Part shown: in pieces, positions 1 through 6,254 of the stretch | Numbering within the stretch: the first letter of the stretch is position 1 | Layout of the letters: each line of letters opens with the position of its first letter | Notes under the pieces: generated by a model | The model's input: the letters and a program-made list of their open reading frames with translations, nothing else | Databases searched by the model: none | Told to the model about the DNA's origin: nothing | Translations under genes and position numbers: made by a program | From: HGM11788 sp964654945 | Lineage (GTDB): Bacteria > Bacillota > Clostridia > Lachnospirales > CAG-274 | Length of the DNA: 6,399 bases | Assembly (NCBI GenBank): GCA_964654945.1 | Contig: CAZZLN010000072.1 | Span: forward strand, 1 to 6,399 | Reading direction: 5' to 3'

Positions 1-178
1 CTGTTTAAGCCGATTAGCAGACTTTTTGGCTTTTGGAAGTGTCAAAGATGGGATTTTAGTGTAAAATGCAAGTGATTTTTAATTTTTTTTAAATTTTTTT
101 GCTGCCAATAAAGATACTTGTTGTTGTATGATAATTGCAACAAAAATTAAGCTTGTAAATACCAATATTTTTAGGTTT

Positions 179-205
179 ATGAATATTTTATGAATATTTT
201 ATGAA
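179..205. repeat. 11-bp tandem repeat in the leader
   Basis: The 11-base unit atgaatatttt occurs at 179-189 and again at 190-200 without a mismatch, and its first five bases start a third copy at 201-205. The repeat directly abuts the inverted repeat at 206-243. The period is close to one helical turn, which would put any bound proteins on the same face, but such AT-rich repeats also arise by slippage. Confidence 0.7.
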
Positions 206-243
206 ATATATTGTAATATTAGGGGAATTAAATTACAATATAT
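206..243. promoter_or_regulatory. Perfect 12-bp inverted repeat in the leader (operator or RNA hairpin)
   Basis: ATATATTGTAAT at 206-217 is the exact reverse complement of ATTACAATATAT at 232-243, with a 14-base spacer (218-231) that contains GGGG. The element ends 50 bases before the start codon at 294. It could be a binding site for a dimeric regulator or, if transcribed, a hairpin with a 14-base loop. There is no T run straight after the right arm, so it does not look like an intrinsic terminator. The structure is seen; the function is inferred. Confidence 0.55.
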
Positions 244-278
244 ACGTAACTTTAGATAACACAAAAATATTTACAAGC

Positions 279-286
279 AAAGGAGG
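279..286 (+). promoter_or_regulatory. Ribosome binding site that decides the start at 294
   Basis: AAAGGAGG at 279-286 matches the Shine-Dalgarno consensus and leaves 7 bases before ATG 294. The in-frame ATG at 201 lacks such a site, and starting there would place 31 extra residues, translated from the inverted repeat, in front of a normal signal peptide. Confidence 0.9.
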
Positions 287-293
287 AATAGGC

Positions 294-2861
294 ATGAGTA
301 AATTTAAGCTAATTACAGCAGCATTTGTCCTTGTGTTGGCTATGACTGTTAATGCTGCCGCAGGTCAGCTTGGCGATGTCAATAATGACGGCAGCATAAC
401 TATTGACGACGTAGCTATTGCGTTGCAGTCTTGTCTTAATGGCATTGAAACTATTGAAAACGGTGATGTTAACGGAGATGGCAAATTGGATTCTCAGGAC
501 GTTGCACAGATTTTGCAGAAGATTTTGGATTCAAGCTACAGCCTTGGCGAAGAAGATAATCCTTCTGAAAATAATGGAATTATTGTTGACAGGTCTGTTG
601 TAGAAAGTGTTCCTTCCAGCAATATCTATAAAACCGTTCAGGAGGCTTATGAAGCAGCACAGCCGGGTACAGCGGAAAATCCTACTGTTATAACAATTAA
701 GCCGGGAGTTTATTTAATGAACGGTGATGAGGCTAATAACGGTCTTTCTATTACTAAAGATTATTTAACATTTATAGGTGACAGTGATGACCCTAATGAT
801 ATAGTTCTTGCTGACAACAGAGGCAACAATCAGGGTTCAACAAGCAATTATAACAGTGCATCTGTAGTATCAAGCTGTACAGGTCTTACAATGAAGAATA
901 TTTCAATATATAATTATTGTAATATTGATGTGCCTTTTGAAAAGGATCCTTCACAGGCACTTACTAAGCGTTCAGACCTTGAAACACAGGCATTTGCATA
1001 TATTGGTGCAGGTGATAAGCATATATATGAAAATTGTCAGTTTATATCCATACTTGATACAATGAGCTGCGATGCAAGGTCATATTTTAACAATTGTTAT
1101 GTTCAGGGTACAAATGACTTTATGGGCGGCAGCGGTACACAGTATTGGTATAATTCCACAATTAATTCTCTTAGCAATCATATAATTGGCGGCGGAGATA
1201 AAATGATATTTGATAATTGTACCTTCCAGCTTAATAAGCCTGAAGGCAGTACTCCAACATATTTTTGTAAGGGCTGGACTAATGTAACTGTCCTTAATTC
1301 TGTAGTTCCTACCAATAAAGGAACTTATCAGTGGACTCCGACTTTACCGGGTCAGTATATGTTCCAATATTACAATCTTGTTGATGAAACAGGTGCAAAG
1401 GCTGCAGTTGTTGATGACAGCTGTGCTATTGAGCTTACTGATGAGCAGGCACAGGGATACAATATATGGAATGTGCTCAGAGGTGATGATGACTGGGACC
1501 CTGCAGGCTGTAAAGATACATATGAAAGCCTTGGCTCAGAGCCAATGATAATTAATGTAAATGATGCAATAACAGTAAAGACCGGTGACAGTTCAGGAAC
1601 TATTACCGCATCTGTATATCCTTCAAGAGCAGATCAGACTGTTACATTTACTGCTGAGGGCGATATTACTATTGAACAAAATGGCAATACCTGCACTGTA
1701 ACTGCTGATAATCATAGTCTTGAAGTAACTACAGCTATTGTAACTGTTACAGCTGCAAACGGCATTAAAAATAAGACTGTTGTAACTGTTGAGCCTAAAA
1801 TCGAGGATGCTCCTGTATTTACAAAAGAGCCTGAAGTTATTGCGCCAAATGAAGGTGTTATAAGCATTGACTATGCTGTGGATTTAGGTGTGGCATCAAG
1901 TGATACATCACTTATTACTTGGTATCGCTGTGATGATGAAAACGGAAGTAATCCAATAACTTTAGCTGATACTAAAATGGATGAGCCTACCAAGACATAT
2001 AATCTTTGTGAAGGCGATATTGGCAAATATATAATGGTATCAATTTCACCTAAGAGTGAATTGAGCAATGCAGGTGAAGCTACAACAATTATATATCCTG
2101 TTGCGATTACTGCAGATATGATACCTAACAGAAACATAAGCACAGATTTCCAGAGTGTGCCTACACATCCGCCTTTCATTACATCTGATGTTTTAAGCTC
2201 ATCAATTGATAATGGTGACGGTACAACAACTTTATACAGAACTATTCTTGAAAAGAGTATAACAGGCACTGTTCCCGGCAAATGGAACTTTATAGGCGAC
2301 TGGTATTATAACTATGGTACAGGAACTTATGCAAGTTTGGTTAAGGGAATAATAACAGGCGTAAGATACTGCCGCACAATATATAAGCAGCCAACTGATG
2401 ATTATGGTGATATGACTGCTGTAGTTAAGCTTACTCCTGAAAAAACCGCAGGTCAGGGATTTGGAAGTGCAGGTCAGTATCAGGAGGTACTTATTAAATT
2501 TGACCCTGATACACAGACAGGCTATGGCATAAGATATACAAGAAGCAGCACATATACCAACACTATTGAATTCCAGCTTTATGAATATAAAGACGGCGAG
2601 GGAACTCCTATAAGTGATATAGATTATATGACATCTACCTTTAGATCTAATTGTATTATTACATTAAGCCTTGAAGGAGATACATTAAGCGCTAAGGTTG
2701 AAACTGATTATTTGGCAAGCGAAGATGCTGAACCTGTAACACCTTTAGAGCTTAGTGCAGCTATTACAAATCCTAACAGCTTTGGCGGCTTTGAAATTTA
2801 TCATCAGGGCACCACAGGCGGCAGATATGTTGTGACAGGTGTTGACTTAATTTATAATTAA
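294..2861 (+). CDS. Secreted pectinesterase-type (CE8) protein with N-terminal dockerin-like repeats and C-terminal accessory domains
   Basis: The 855-residue protein starts at ATG 294, chosen for its ribosome binding site and signal peptide (about residues 1-24, cleaved near NAAAG). Two dockerin-type calcium motifs follow, GDVNNDG (27-33) with D39 and GDVNGDG (57-63) with D69. Residues about 108-405 resemble family CE8 pectin methylesterases, which remove methyl esters from pectin outside the cell: a beta-helix with IKPGVY (135-140), QAFA (232-235), ILDT (253-256), GTNDFMGG (272-279), CKGW (325-328) and a closing GDDDW (397-401). Both catalytic aspartates appear present (D255, D275). However, the usual glutamine before the first is L254 and the usual arginine of GRPW is K326. 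Residues about 418-500 and 505-603 look Ig-like, and 610-855 form an unassigned beta-rich domain. Extracellular location is well supported; esterase activity is less sure. No cohesin or partner enzyme lies in the window. Confidence 0.85.
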   Translation: MSKFKLITAAFVLVLAMTVNAAAGQLGDVNNDGSITIDDVAIALQSCLNGIETIENGDVNGDGKLDSQDVAQILQKILDSSYSLGEEDNPSENNGIIVDRSVVESVPSSNIYKTVQEAYEAAQPGTAENPTVITIKPGVYLMNGDEANNGLSITKDYLTFIGDSDDPNDIVLADNRGNNQGSTSNYNSASVVSSCTGLTMKNISIYNYCNIDVPFEKDPSQALTKRSDLETQAFAYIGAGDKHIYENCQFISILDTMSCDARSYFNNCYVQGTNDFMGGSGTQYWYNSTINSLSNHIIGGGDKMIFDNCTFQLNKPEGSTPTYFCKGWTNVTVLNSVVPTNKGTYQWTPTLPGQYMFQYYNLVDETGAKAAVVDDSCAIELTDEQAQGYNIWNVLRGDDDWDPAGCKDTYESLGSEPMIINVNDAITVKTGDSSGTITASVYPSRADQTVTFTAEGDITIEQNGNTCTVTADNHSLEVTTAIVTVTAANGIKNKTVVTVEPKIEDAPVFTKEPEVIAPNEGVISIDYAVDLGVASSDTSLITWYRCDDENGSNPITLADTKMDEPTKTYNLCEGDIGKYIMVSISPKSELSNAGEATTIIYPVAITADMIPNRNISTDFQSVPTHPPFITSDVLSSSIDNGDGTTTLYRTILEKSITGTVPGKWNFIGDWYYNYGTGTYASLVKGIITGVRYCRTIYKQPTDDYGDMTAVVKLTPEKTAGQGFGSAGQYQEVLIKFDPDTQTGYGIRYTRSSTYTNTIEFQLYEYKDGEGTPISDIDYMTSTFRSNCIITLSLEGDTLSAKVETDYLASEDAEPVTPLELSAAITNPNSFGGFEIYHQGTTGGRYVVTGVDLIYN

Positions 2862-2892
2862 ATTTAAAAAATGACTGATTAATTAAGTCCCT

Positions 2893-2937
2893 AAAAAGAA
2901 AAAACTCATTCCATAAAGGTTTGAGTTTTTTCTTTTT
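2893..2937. terminator. Terminator after the pectinesterase-type gene, possibly bidirectional
   Basis: A perfect 16-bp stem pairs 2893-2908 (AAAAAGAAAAAACTCA) with 2922-2937, around a 13-base loop. The 3' arm is T-rich and runs on to T2938, so it serves the plus-strand gene that stops at 2861. The 5' arm is A-rich, so the same hairpin could also stop transcripts coming from the minus strand. The stem has few GC pairs, all near the loop. Confidence 0.75.
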
Positions 2938-3004
2938 TACAGTTGTTGGGATTATGAAAAAACTATGTGAAGAATTTACCGCTCAGGTTTATAATAAAAT
3001 AGAA

Positions 3005-3047
3005 ACTGACCGAAAACCCTTTAAAATTCAACCGGTTTGCGGTCAGT
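3005..3047 (-). terminator. Probable terminator of the minus-strand operon
   Basis: ACTGACCGAAAACC at 3005-3018 pairs with GGTTTGCGGTCAGT at 3034-3047 over 14 positions with one mismatch. It begins 10 bases past the stop codon of the kinase-like gene. Read on the minus strand, the stem is followed by a T-rich but interrupted stretch (TTCTATTTTATT), so termination in that direction is likely but not textbook. Confidence 0.65.
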
Positions 3048-3057
3048 CCCTTACATT

Positions 3058-3642
3058 TTAATCTTCACATATGTTTTTAATTATTTCTATGCACTTATCT
3101 ATACCGAGAGATGAAGTACTAAGACATAAATCATAATTTTCTGCTGCACCAAAAACAGTATTAGTGTGATAGCTGCAGTATTTTGCCCTTGCCTTATCAG
3201 CAGTTTTCATATCTGCAATAATCTTATTTTCTGTGACATCAGGCATTTTTTTCTTCATTCTTTCAAGACGCCAGTTAAAATCTGCATGAATAAATAAATG
3301 AAGTGTATTGTCATATTCTTTAAGAATATGGTTGGCATTTCTTCCAAGTATAACACAGTTTCCCTTTTGTGCAATTTTTCTTATAATGCTTTTTTGAGCA
3401 TTAAAAATCTGATCGCTTAACGGTTTGTTATAAAAATCAAAAAGGCTCTGTGTAAAACCAAATGAAATCGGTATTTTTTCGTCCCATTCAACAAGAGAAT
3501 TAACATCCAGATTTGATTCTCTTGCAGCAGTTAAAATAATATCCTTATTATAATACTCATATCCAAGCTCTCTTGCGAGCTTTTCTCCTACAGAGCTGCC
3601 TCCTGCACCAAACTGACGGCTTATTGTTATGATTTTTTTCAT
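3058..3642 (-). CDS. Cytidylate-kinase-like family protein
   Basis: This 194-residue protein matches the cytidylate kinase-like family (Pfam Cytidylate_kin2 type) by pattern. It opens with ITISRQFGAGGSSVG (5-19), has a central VILGRNAN (97-104) on a predicted strand-turn, a lid-like LERMKKKM (126-133), DKARAKY (149-155) and a closing YDLCLSTSSLGID (170-182). The family is presumed to bind nucleotides and transfer phosphate, but most members have no proven substrate. The glycine-rich loop lacks the GKS/T lysine of classical cytidylate kinases, as is usual in this family. No signal peptide or membrane segment is seen, so it should be cytosolic. GGAGGG at 3652-3657 sits 9 bases before the ATG. 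The gene begins 24 bp after the ATPase stop and is followed by a terminator, so it is probably the last gene of the transporter operon. The family call is firm, the function open. Confidence 0.85.
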   Translation of the reverse strand: MKKIITISRQFGAGGSSVGEKLARELGYEYYNKDIILTAARESNLDVNSLVEWDEKIPISFGFTQSLFDFYNKPLSDQIFNAQKSIIRKIAQKGNCVILGRNANHILKEYDNTLHLFIHADFNWRLERMKKKMPDVTENKIIADMKTADKARAKYCSYHTNTVFGAAENYDLCLSTSSLGIDKCIEIIKNICED

Positions 3643-3666
3643 AATTATACACCCTCCGATAATTAT

Positions 3667-4410
3667 TTAAAGCACCTTGTTTAAGAAATCTATAGTTCTT
3701 GGTTCCTTTGGATTGAGAATAACCTCATCAGGGGTTCCTTCCTCTACAATATATCCTCCGTCCATAAATATTACTCTTGTTGCCACCTCTCTTGCAAAGC
3801 CTATTTCGTGAGTTACACAAACCATAGTCATTCCGTCATTTGCAAGCTCTTTCATAACACTTAAAACTTCGCCAACCATTTCCGGGTCAAGTGCTGAAGT
3901 CGGTTCATCAAAAAGCATAATATCAGGATTCATTGCTAAAGCTCTTGCTATTGCAACTCTCTGCTTCTGTCCCCCTGAAAGCTGAGGAGGATAAGCATTA
4001 GCCTTTGTTTCAAGACCAACTCTTGTCAAAAGCTCCATACCCTTTTTCTTAGCTTCTTCTTTAGTCATTTTTTTAAGCTCAACAGGTGCCAGAGTTATAT
4101 TATCAATAACGGTCATATGAGGGAAAAGGTTAAAATGCTGAAAAACCATACCTACATTTTGACGTACAGCGTTCAGATTAGTTTTTTTGCTTGCTACATT
4201 TACGCCGTCTATATATACATCGCCTGATGTTATATCCTCAAGTCTGTTAAGGCATCTTAAAAATGTGGATTTGCCTGAGCCTGACGGACCTAAAAGCACA
4301 ACCACCTCTCCCTGTTTTATTTCAGTGTTAATATCCTTTAAAACCTCCAGCTTGCCAAAGCTCTTTTTAAGATTTTTAACTAAAATTTTAGTATCAGCAT
4401 TAACGTTCAT
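3667..4410 (-). CDS. Polar amino acid ABC transporter, ATP-binding protein (GlnQ/HisP type)
   Basis: This 247-residue ATPase powers import through the adjacent permease from the cytoplasmic face. All motifs are intact: Walker A GPSGSGKST (41-49), Q-loop Q91, signature LSGGQ (144-148), Walker B IMLFDE (164-169), D-loop SALD (172-175) and switch histidine H201. Length and the QHFNLFPHMT stretch (91-100) fit the polar amino acid uptake subfamily; the substrate cannot be told from this subunit. I use ATG 4410. The longer frame from TTG 4434 would contain its own Shine-Dalgarno sequence (AAAGGAGGG, 4423-4431) as codons, so it is wrong. TTG 4416 is a possible alternative with a 6-base spacing, against 12 bases for the ATG. 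The start overlaps the permease end by 11 bp, which suggests translational coupling. Confidence 0.95.
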   Translation of the reverse strand: MNVNADTKILVKNLKKSFGKLEVLKDINTEIKQGEVVVLLGPSGSGKSTFLRCLNRLEDITSGDVYIDGVNVASKKTNLNAVRQNVGMVFQHFNLFPHMTVIDNITLAPVELKKMTKEEAKKKGMELLTRVGLETKANAYPPQLSGGQKQRVAIARALAMNPDIMLFDEPTSALDPEMVGEVLSVMKELANDGMTMVCVTHEIGFAREVATRVIFMDGGYIVEEGTPDEVILNPKEPRTIDFLNKVL

Positions 4411-5074
4411 TTCCAATATTAACCCTCCTTTCAATCTTCTTAGCCAAACGGGATAATATTACAATAACAACCATATACATAATTGCTATAATACCCCATA
4501 CACCAAGAGCATCAAAGGTATTGCCTACAATAATATTGCCTGCCTTTGTAAGCTCAGGAAAACCTATAACTGAAAGTATTGAGGTATCCTTTAATGAAAT
4601 TATAAACTGGTTAATAATAGATGGAATCATTGTTCTTATAGCCTGGGGAAGCACAACCTTTTGCATAGCCTTTCCATATCCAAGACCAAGACTTCTTGCA
4701 GCCTCCATCTGACCTATATCAACAGACTGAATACCTGCTCTGAAAATTTCAGCCATATAAGCACCGGCATTCATTGAAAGAGCAATTGTACCTGCCGTAA
4801 GAGCACTCATTCTGAAATCAGTAAATCCTATTCCCTGAATAAAGCTTGGAATACCAAAATAAGTAAAAAATGCAAGAACTATAAGAGGAACACCTCTTAT
4901 ACCATCAACATATACAGTAGCTATAAAATTAAGAACCTTAATTTTAGTAACGTTCATTATACCGAATACAAGACCTATAATAAAGGCAAATATAAGGGAT
5001 AAAAGCGTCAGCAAAAGAGTCTGCCCCAATGCCATAAGAAGCATACTCCAATAGGTTTCTATAATACCTATCAT
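4400..5074 (-). CDS. Polar amino acid ABC transporter, permease (HisM/GlnP family)
   Basis: This 224-residue integral membrane protein forms, probably as a homodimer because only one permease gene is present, the channel through which the captured amino acid enters. Hydrophobic segments are seen at about 10-40, 47-56, 62-76, 91-105, 150-170 and 189-209. The cytoplasmic EAA loop that docks the ATPase is clear: EAARSLG (124-130) with the downstream VLPQA (141-145). The YMAEIFRAGIQSV stretch (106-118) before it is typical of the polar amino acid family. Full family length and no breaks. AAGGAGG at 5082-5088 sits 7 bases before the ATG, immediately after a terminator-like hairpin that separates it from the binding-protein gene. 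The last 11 bp overlap the ATPase gene. Confidence 0.95.
   Translation of the reverse strand: MIGIIETYWSMLLMALGQTLLLTLLSLIFAFIIGLVFGIMNVTKIKVLNFIATVYVDGIRGVPLIVLAFFTYFGIPSFIQGIGFTDFRMSALTAGTIALSMNAGAYMAEIFRAGIQSVDIGQMEAARSLGLGYGKAMQKVVLPQAIRTMIPSIINQFIISLKDTSILSVIGFPELTKAGNIIVGNTFDALGVWGIIAIMYMVVIVILSRLAKKIERRVNIGNER
4423..4431 (-). promoter_or_regulatory. Ribosome binding site of the ATPase, inside the permease gene
   Basis: Read on the minus strand, AAAGGAGGG lies within the last codons of the permease. It rules out the TTG start at 4434 and leaves ATG 4410 (12-base spacing) or TTG 4416 (6-base spacing) as candidates. Confidence 0.8.
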
Positions 5075-5088
5075 ATATCTTCCTCCTT

Positions 5089-5119
5089 AAAAAAAGGCTG
5101 CCTGAAAAATCGGGCAGCC
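5089..5119 (-). terminator. Intercistronic terminator/attenuator between binding protein and permease
   Basis: On the minus strand GGCTGCC (5119-5113) pairs perfectly with GGCAGCC (5102-5096) around a 10-base loop, followed at once by seven T (5095-5089). This is the form of an intrinsic terminator, yet it lies inside the operon, 16 bases past the binding-protein stop. The permease ribosome binding site directly follows the T run. Partial termination here would favour the binding protein over the membrane parts. Confidence 0.8.
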
Positions 5120-5135
5120 ACACCATTGTGATCAA

Positions 5136-5912
5136 TTACTTAGTATATTTATCAACAATTTCCTGATACTTACCATTAGCCTTAATATTTGCAAGACCTG
5201 TTTGGAAAGCTTCAAGCAGCTCAGCATTTTCGCCCTTCTTAACAGCAAATCCATAATCAGAGCCTGCTGCTGTCATACCCTCAGGTATTTCAAGACCTGC
5301 ACCCTGCTGAATGTTGTAAGCCATAACAGGATAATCCTCAAAACAAGCTGCAGTGTTTCCTGCAATAACGTCTTGATACATTGTTGGAGAGTCTTTAAAT
5401 TCAACAATCTTAAAACCATATTGGTCAGCAACTGACTTAGCATAGTCAGAACCGTTTGTACCTGTTTTTACTGCAACGGTTTTTCCGTTTAAGTCTTCAT
5501 ATGTTTTAACATCTGAACCCTTTGCAACAGCCATTGTTACATCAGCAGAATAGTATGAATCTGAAAAATCAAATTTTTCTTTTCTTTCTTCAGTAATTGA
5601 CATACCTGCAATGACGCCGTCAGCCTGTCCGGACTGAACTGCTGTAATAGCTGCATCAAAGCCAAGTGACTGCATTTCATATTCAAATCCCTGATCCTCT
5701 GCAATTGCTGCTACAATATCCACATCAATACCAACAAAATTGCCTGATGCATCAGTAAATTCAAATGGCGGGAAAGCAGTATCTGTAGCAATAATATACT
5801 TTTCAGCACCTGTCGTATTATCGTCAGTTTGTGCTTGGTCTGTGCCATTTCCGCAGGCAGCCATTGATAATGTCATAGCACCTGCTAAAAATAATGCTAA
5901 AAGTTTTTTCAT
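5136..5912 (-). CDS. Polar amino acid ABC transporter, solute-binding lipoprotein
   Basis: This 258-residue protein captures an amino acid outside the membrane and delivers it to the permease. It starts with a lipoprotein signal peptide ending in SMAAC, so C20 should be lipid-anchored; an acidic and Thr-rich linker follows. The family 3 solute-binding fold is shown by ATDTAFPPFEF (42-52), GIDVDIVAAIA (61-71), GMSITEERKEKFDFS (103-117) and EDYPVMAYN (192-200). By family knowledge R110 should hold the substrate carboxylate and D193 its amino group. These fit amino acids such as glutamine, arginine or cystine but do not choose between them. I prefer ATG 5912: AAAGGA (5922-5927) is 9 bases away, whereas ATG 5918, adding two residues, would leave only 3. 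It is the first gene of the operon. Confidence 0.95.
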   Translation of the reverse strand: MKKLLALFLAGAMTLSMAACGNGTDQAQTDDNTTGAEKYIIATDTAFPPFEFTDASGNFVGIDVDIVAAIAEDQGFEYEMQSLGFDAAITAVQSGQADGVIAGMSITEERKEKFDFSDSYYSADVTMAVAKGSDVKTYEDLNGKTVAVKTGTNGSDYAKSVADQYGFKIVEFKDSPTMYQDVIAGNTAACFEDYPVMAYNIQQGAGLEIPEGMTAAGSDYGFAVKKGENAELLEAFQTGLANIKANGKYQEIVDKYTK

Positions 5913-5949
5913 AATCATTCATCCTTTCTGCTGAAAATATCTCAAATTA

Positions 5950-5978
5950 ATTTTATCATATAGCTTTTGTTTTGTCAA
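5950..5978 (-). promoter_or_regulatory. Promoter P1 of the transporter operon (sigma-A type)
   Basis: On the minus strand TTGACA (5978-5973) and TAAAAT (5955-5950) are separated by exactly 17 bases. The -35 box is perfect and the -10 box has five of six consensus bases. Transcription would begin near 5943, giving a leader of about 30 bases that contains the ribosome binding site. Confidence 0.8.
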
Positions 5979-6005
5979 TTATATGTTTTTTAATTGTCAC
6001 GTCAA
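5978..6005 (-). promoter_or_regulatory. Promoter P2, overlapping P1
   Basis: On the minus strand TTGACG (6005-6000) and a perfect TATAAT (5983-5978) are separated by 16 bases. Its -10 box shares base 5978 with the P1 -35 box, so polymerase could hardly occupy both at once. Transcription would begin near 5971. Confidence 0.65.
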
Positions 6006-6126
6006 TCTAATTTGGTAACATACTTGCAACATTAGTATAAAGTTTCTCATGAAAATATATACCTATTTCAGTGCTAGTTACGAGAACTTTTAGTGTTAAA
6101 TCTGTAATTTACATAAGCCCTCCTTG
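6006..6126. other. AT-rich spacer between operon promoters and repeat region
   Basis: I see no gene here. A weak inverted repeat (ATACT 6020-6024, AGTAT 6034-6038) lies just upstream of the P2 -35 box and could be an operator, but five pairs are little evidence. Next to the repeat region, the minus strand reads AAGGAGGG, a three-base gap, ATG and at once TAA (6109-6125): a ribosome binding site with an empty reading frame. Confidence 0.5.
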
Positions 6127-6190
6127 ATTGAATCGGAAAGATTAATCCGACAAGCCGAAGGCTTGCATTTTACAAAGTAAAATGTTCTGA
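6127..6190. repeat. 64-bp three-hairpin repeat, copy 1
   Basis: The unit runs from attgaatcgg to ttctga. It contains three hairpins without gaps: TCGGA/TCCGA (6133-6137/6146-6150), CAAGCC-GAA-GGCTTG (6151-6165) and CATTTTAC-AAA-GTAAAATG (6166-6184). The second and third are perfect stems with three-base loops. Copy 2 follows with no spacer. A reading frame through this region on the minus strand (6142-6363) is only translated repeat. I cannot assign it to a named repeat family. Confidence 0.9.
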
Positions 6191-6254
6191 ATTGAATCGG
6201 AAAGATTAATCCGACAAGACGAAGGCTTGCATTTTACTTCGTAAAATGTTCTGA
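6191..6254. repeat. 64-bp three-hairpin repeat, copy 2
   Basis: This copy matches copy 1 at 60 of 64 positions. The differences are C to A at 6219 and AAA to TTC at 6238-6240. The first puts a mismatch into the second hairpin (6215-6229); the other three replace the loop of the third (6230-6248). All four changed bases take part in a new possible 6-bp stem, ACGAAG (6219-6224) with CTTCGT (6237-6242), which would exclude the second and third hairpins. Confidence 0.9.

Larger units (their letters stand above)
1..293. other. AT-rich upstream region and leader of the pectinesterase-type gene
   Basis: No gene can be supported here. Long T tracts occupy about 78-100 and could act as an UP-like or curved element, but I find no convincing -35/-10 pair at proper spacing, so the promoter of the downstream gene is unplaced. 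A short inverted repeat (TTGTTG at 121-126, CAACAA at 138-143) is too weak to call an operator. The supportable elements are the tandem repeat at 179-205, the inverted repeat at 206-243 and the ribosome binding site at 282-286, listed separately. The reading frame open from base 1 to the stop at 73-75 could be the tail of a preceding gene but has no recognisable feature. Confidence 0.5.

Noticed and set aside
1..75. Open frame from the window start to a TGA at 73-75, possible tail of an upstream plus-strand gene
   Set aside because: Only 24 codons are visible, they match nothing I recognise, and a second frame is open for nearly as long.
201..293. N-terminal extension of the pectinesterase-type protein from ATG 201
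   Set aside because: It has no ribosome binding site, translates the inverted repeat, and would bury the signal peptide behind 31 residues; ATG 294 has a consensus site.
1871..2281. A 136-codon minus-strand frame inside the pectinesterase-type gene
   Set aside because: It is the reverse shadow of a well-supported coding region and shows no family pattern.
2954..3061. A 35-codon plus-strand frame between the two terminators
   Set aside because: It has no clear ribosome binding site, lies within terminator hairpin sequence and overlaps the end of the minus-strand gene.
5999..6050. A 17-codon minus-strand frame upstream of the operon as a leader peptide
   Set aside because: It has no ribosome binding site and lies mostly upstream of the -10 boxes of both predicted promoters.
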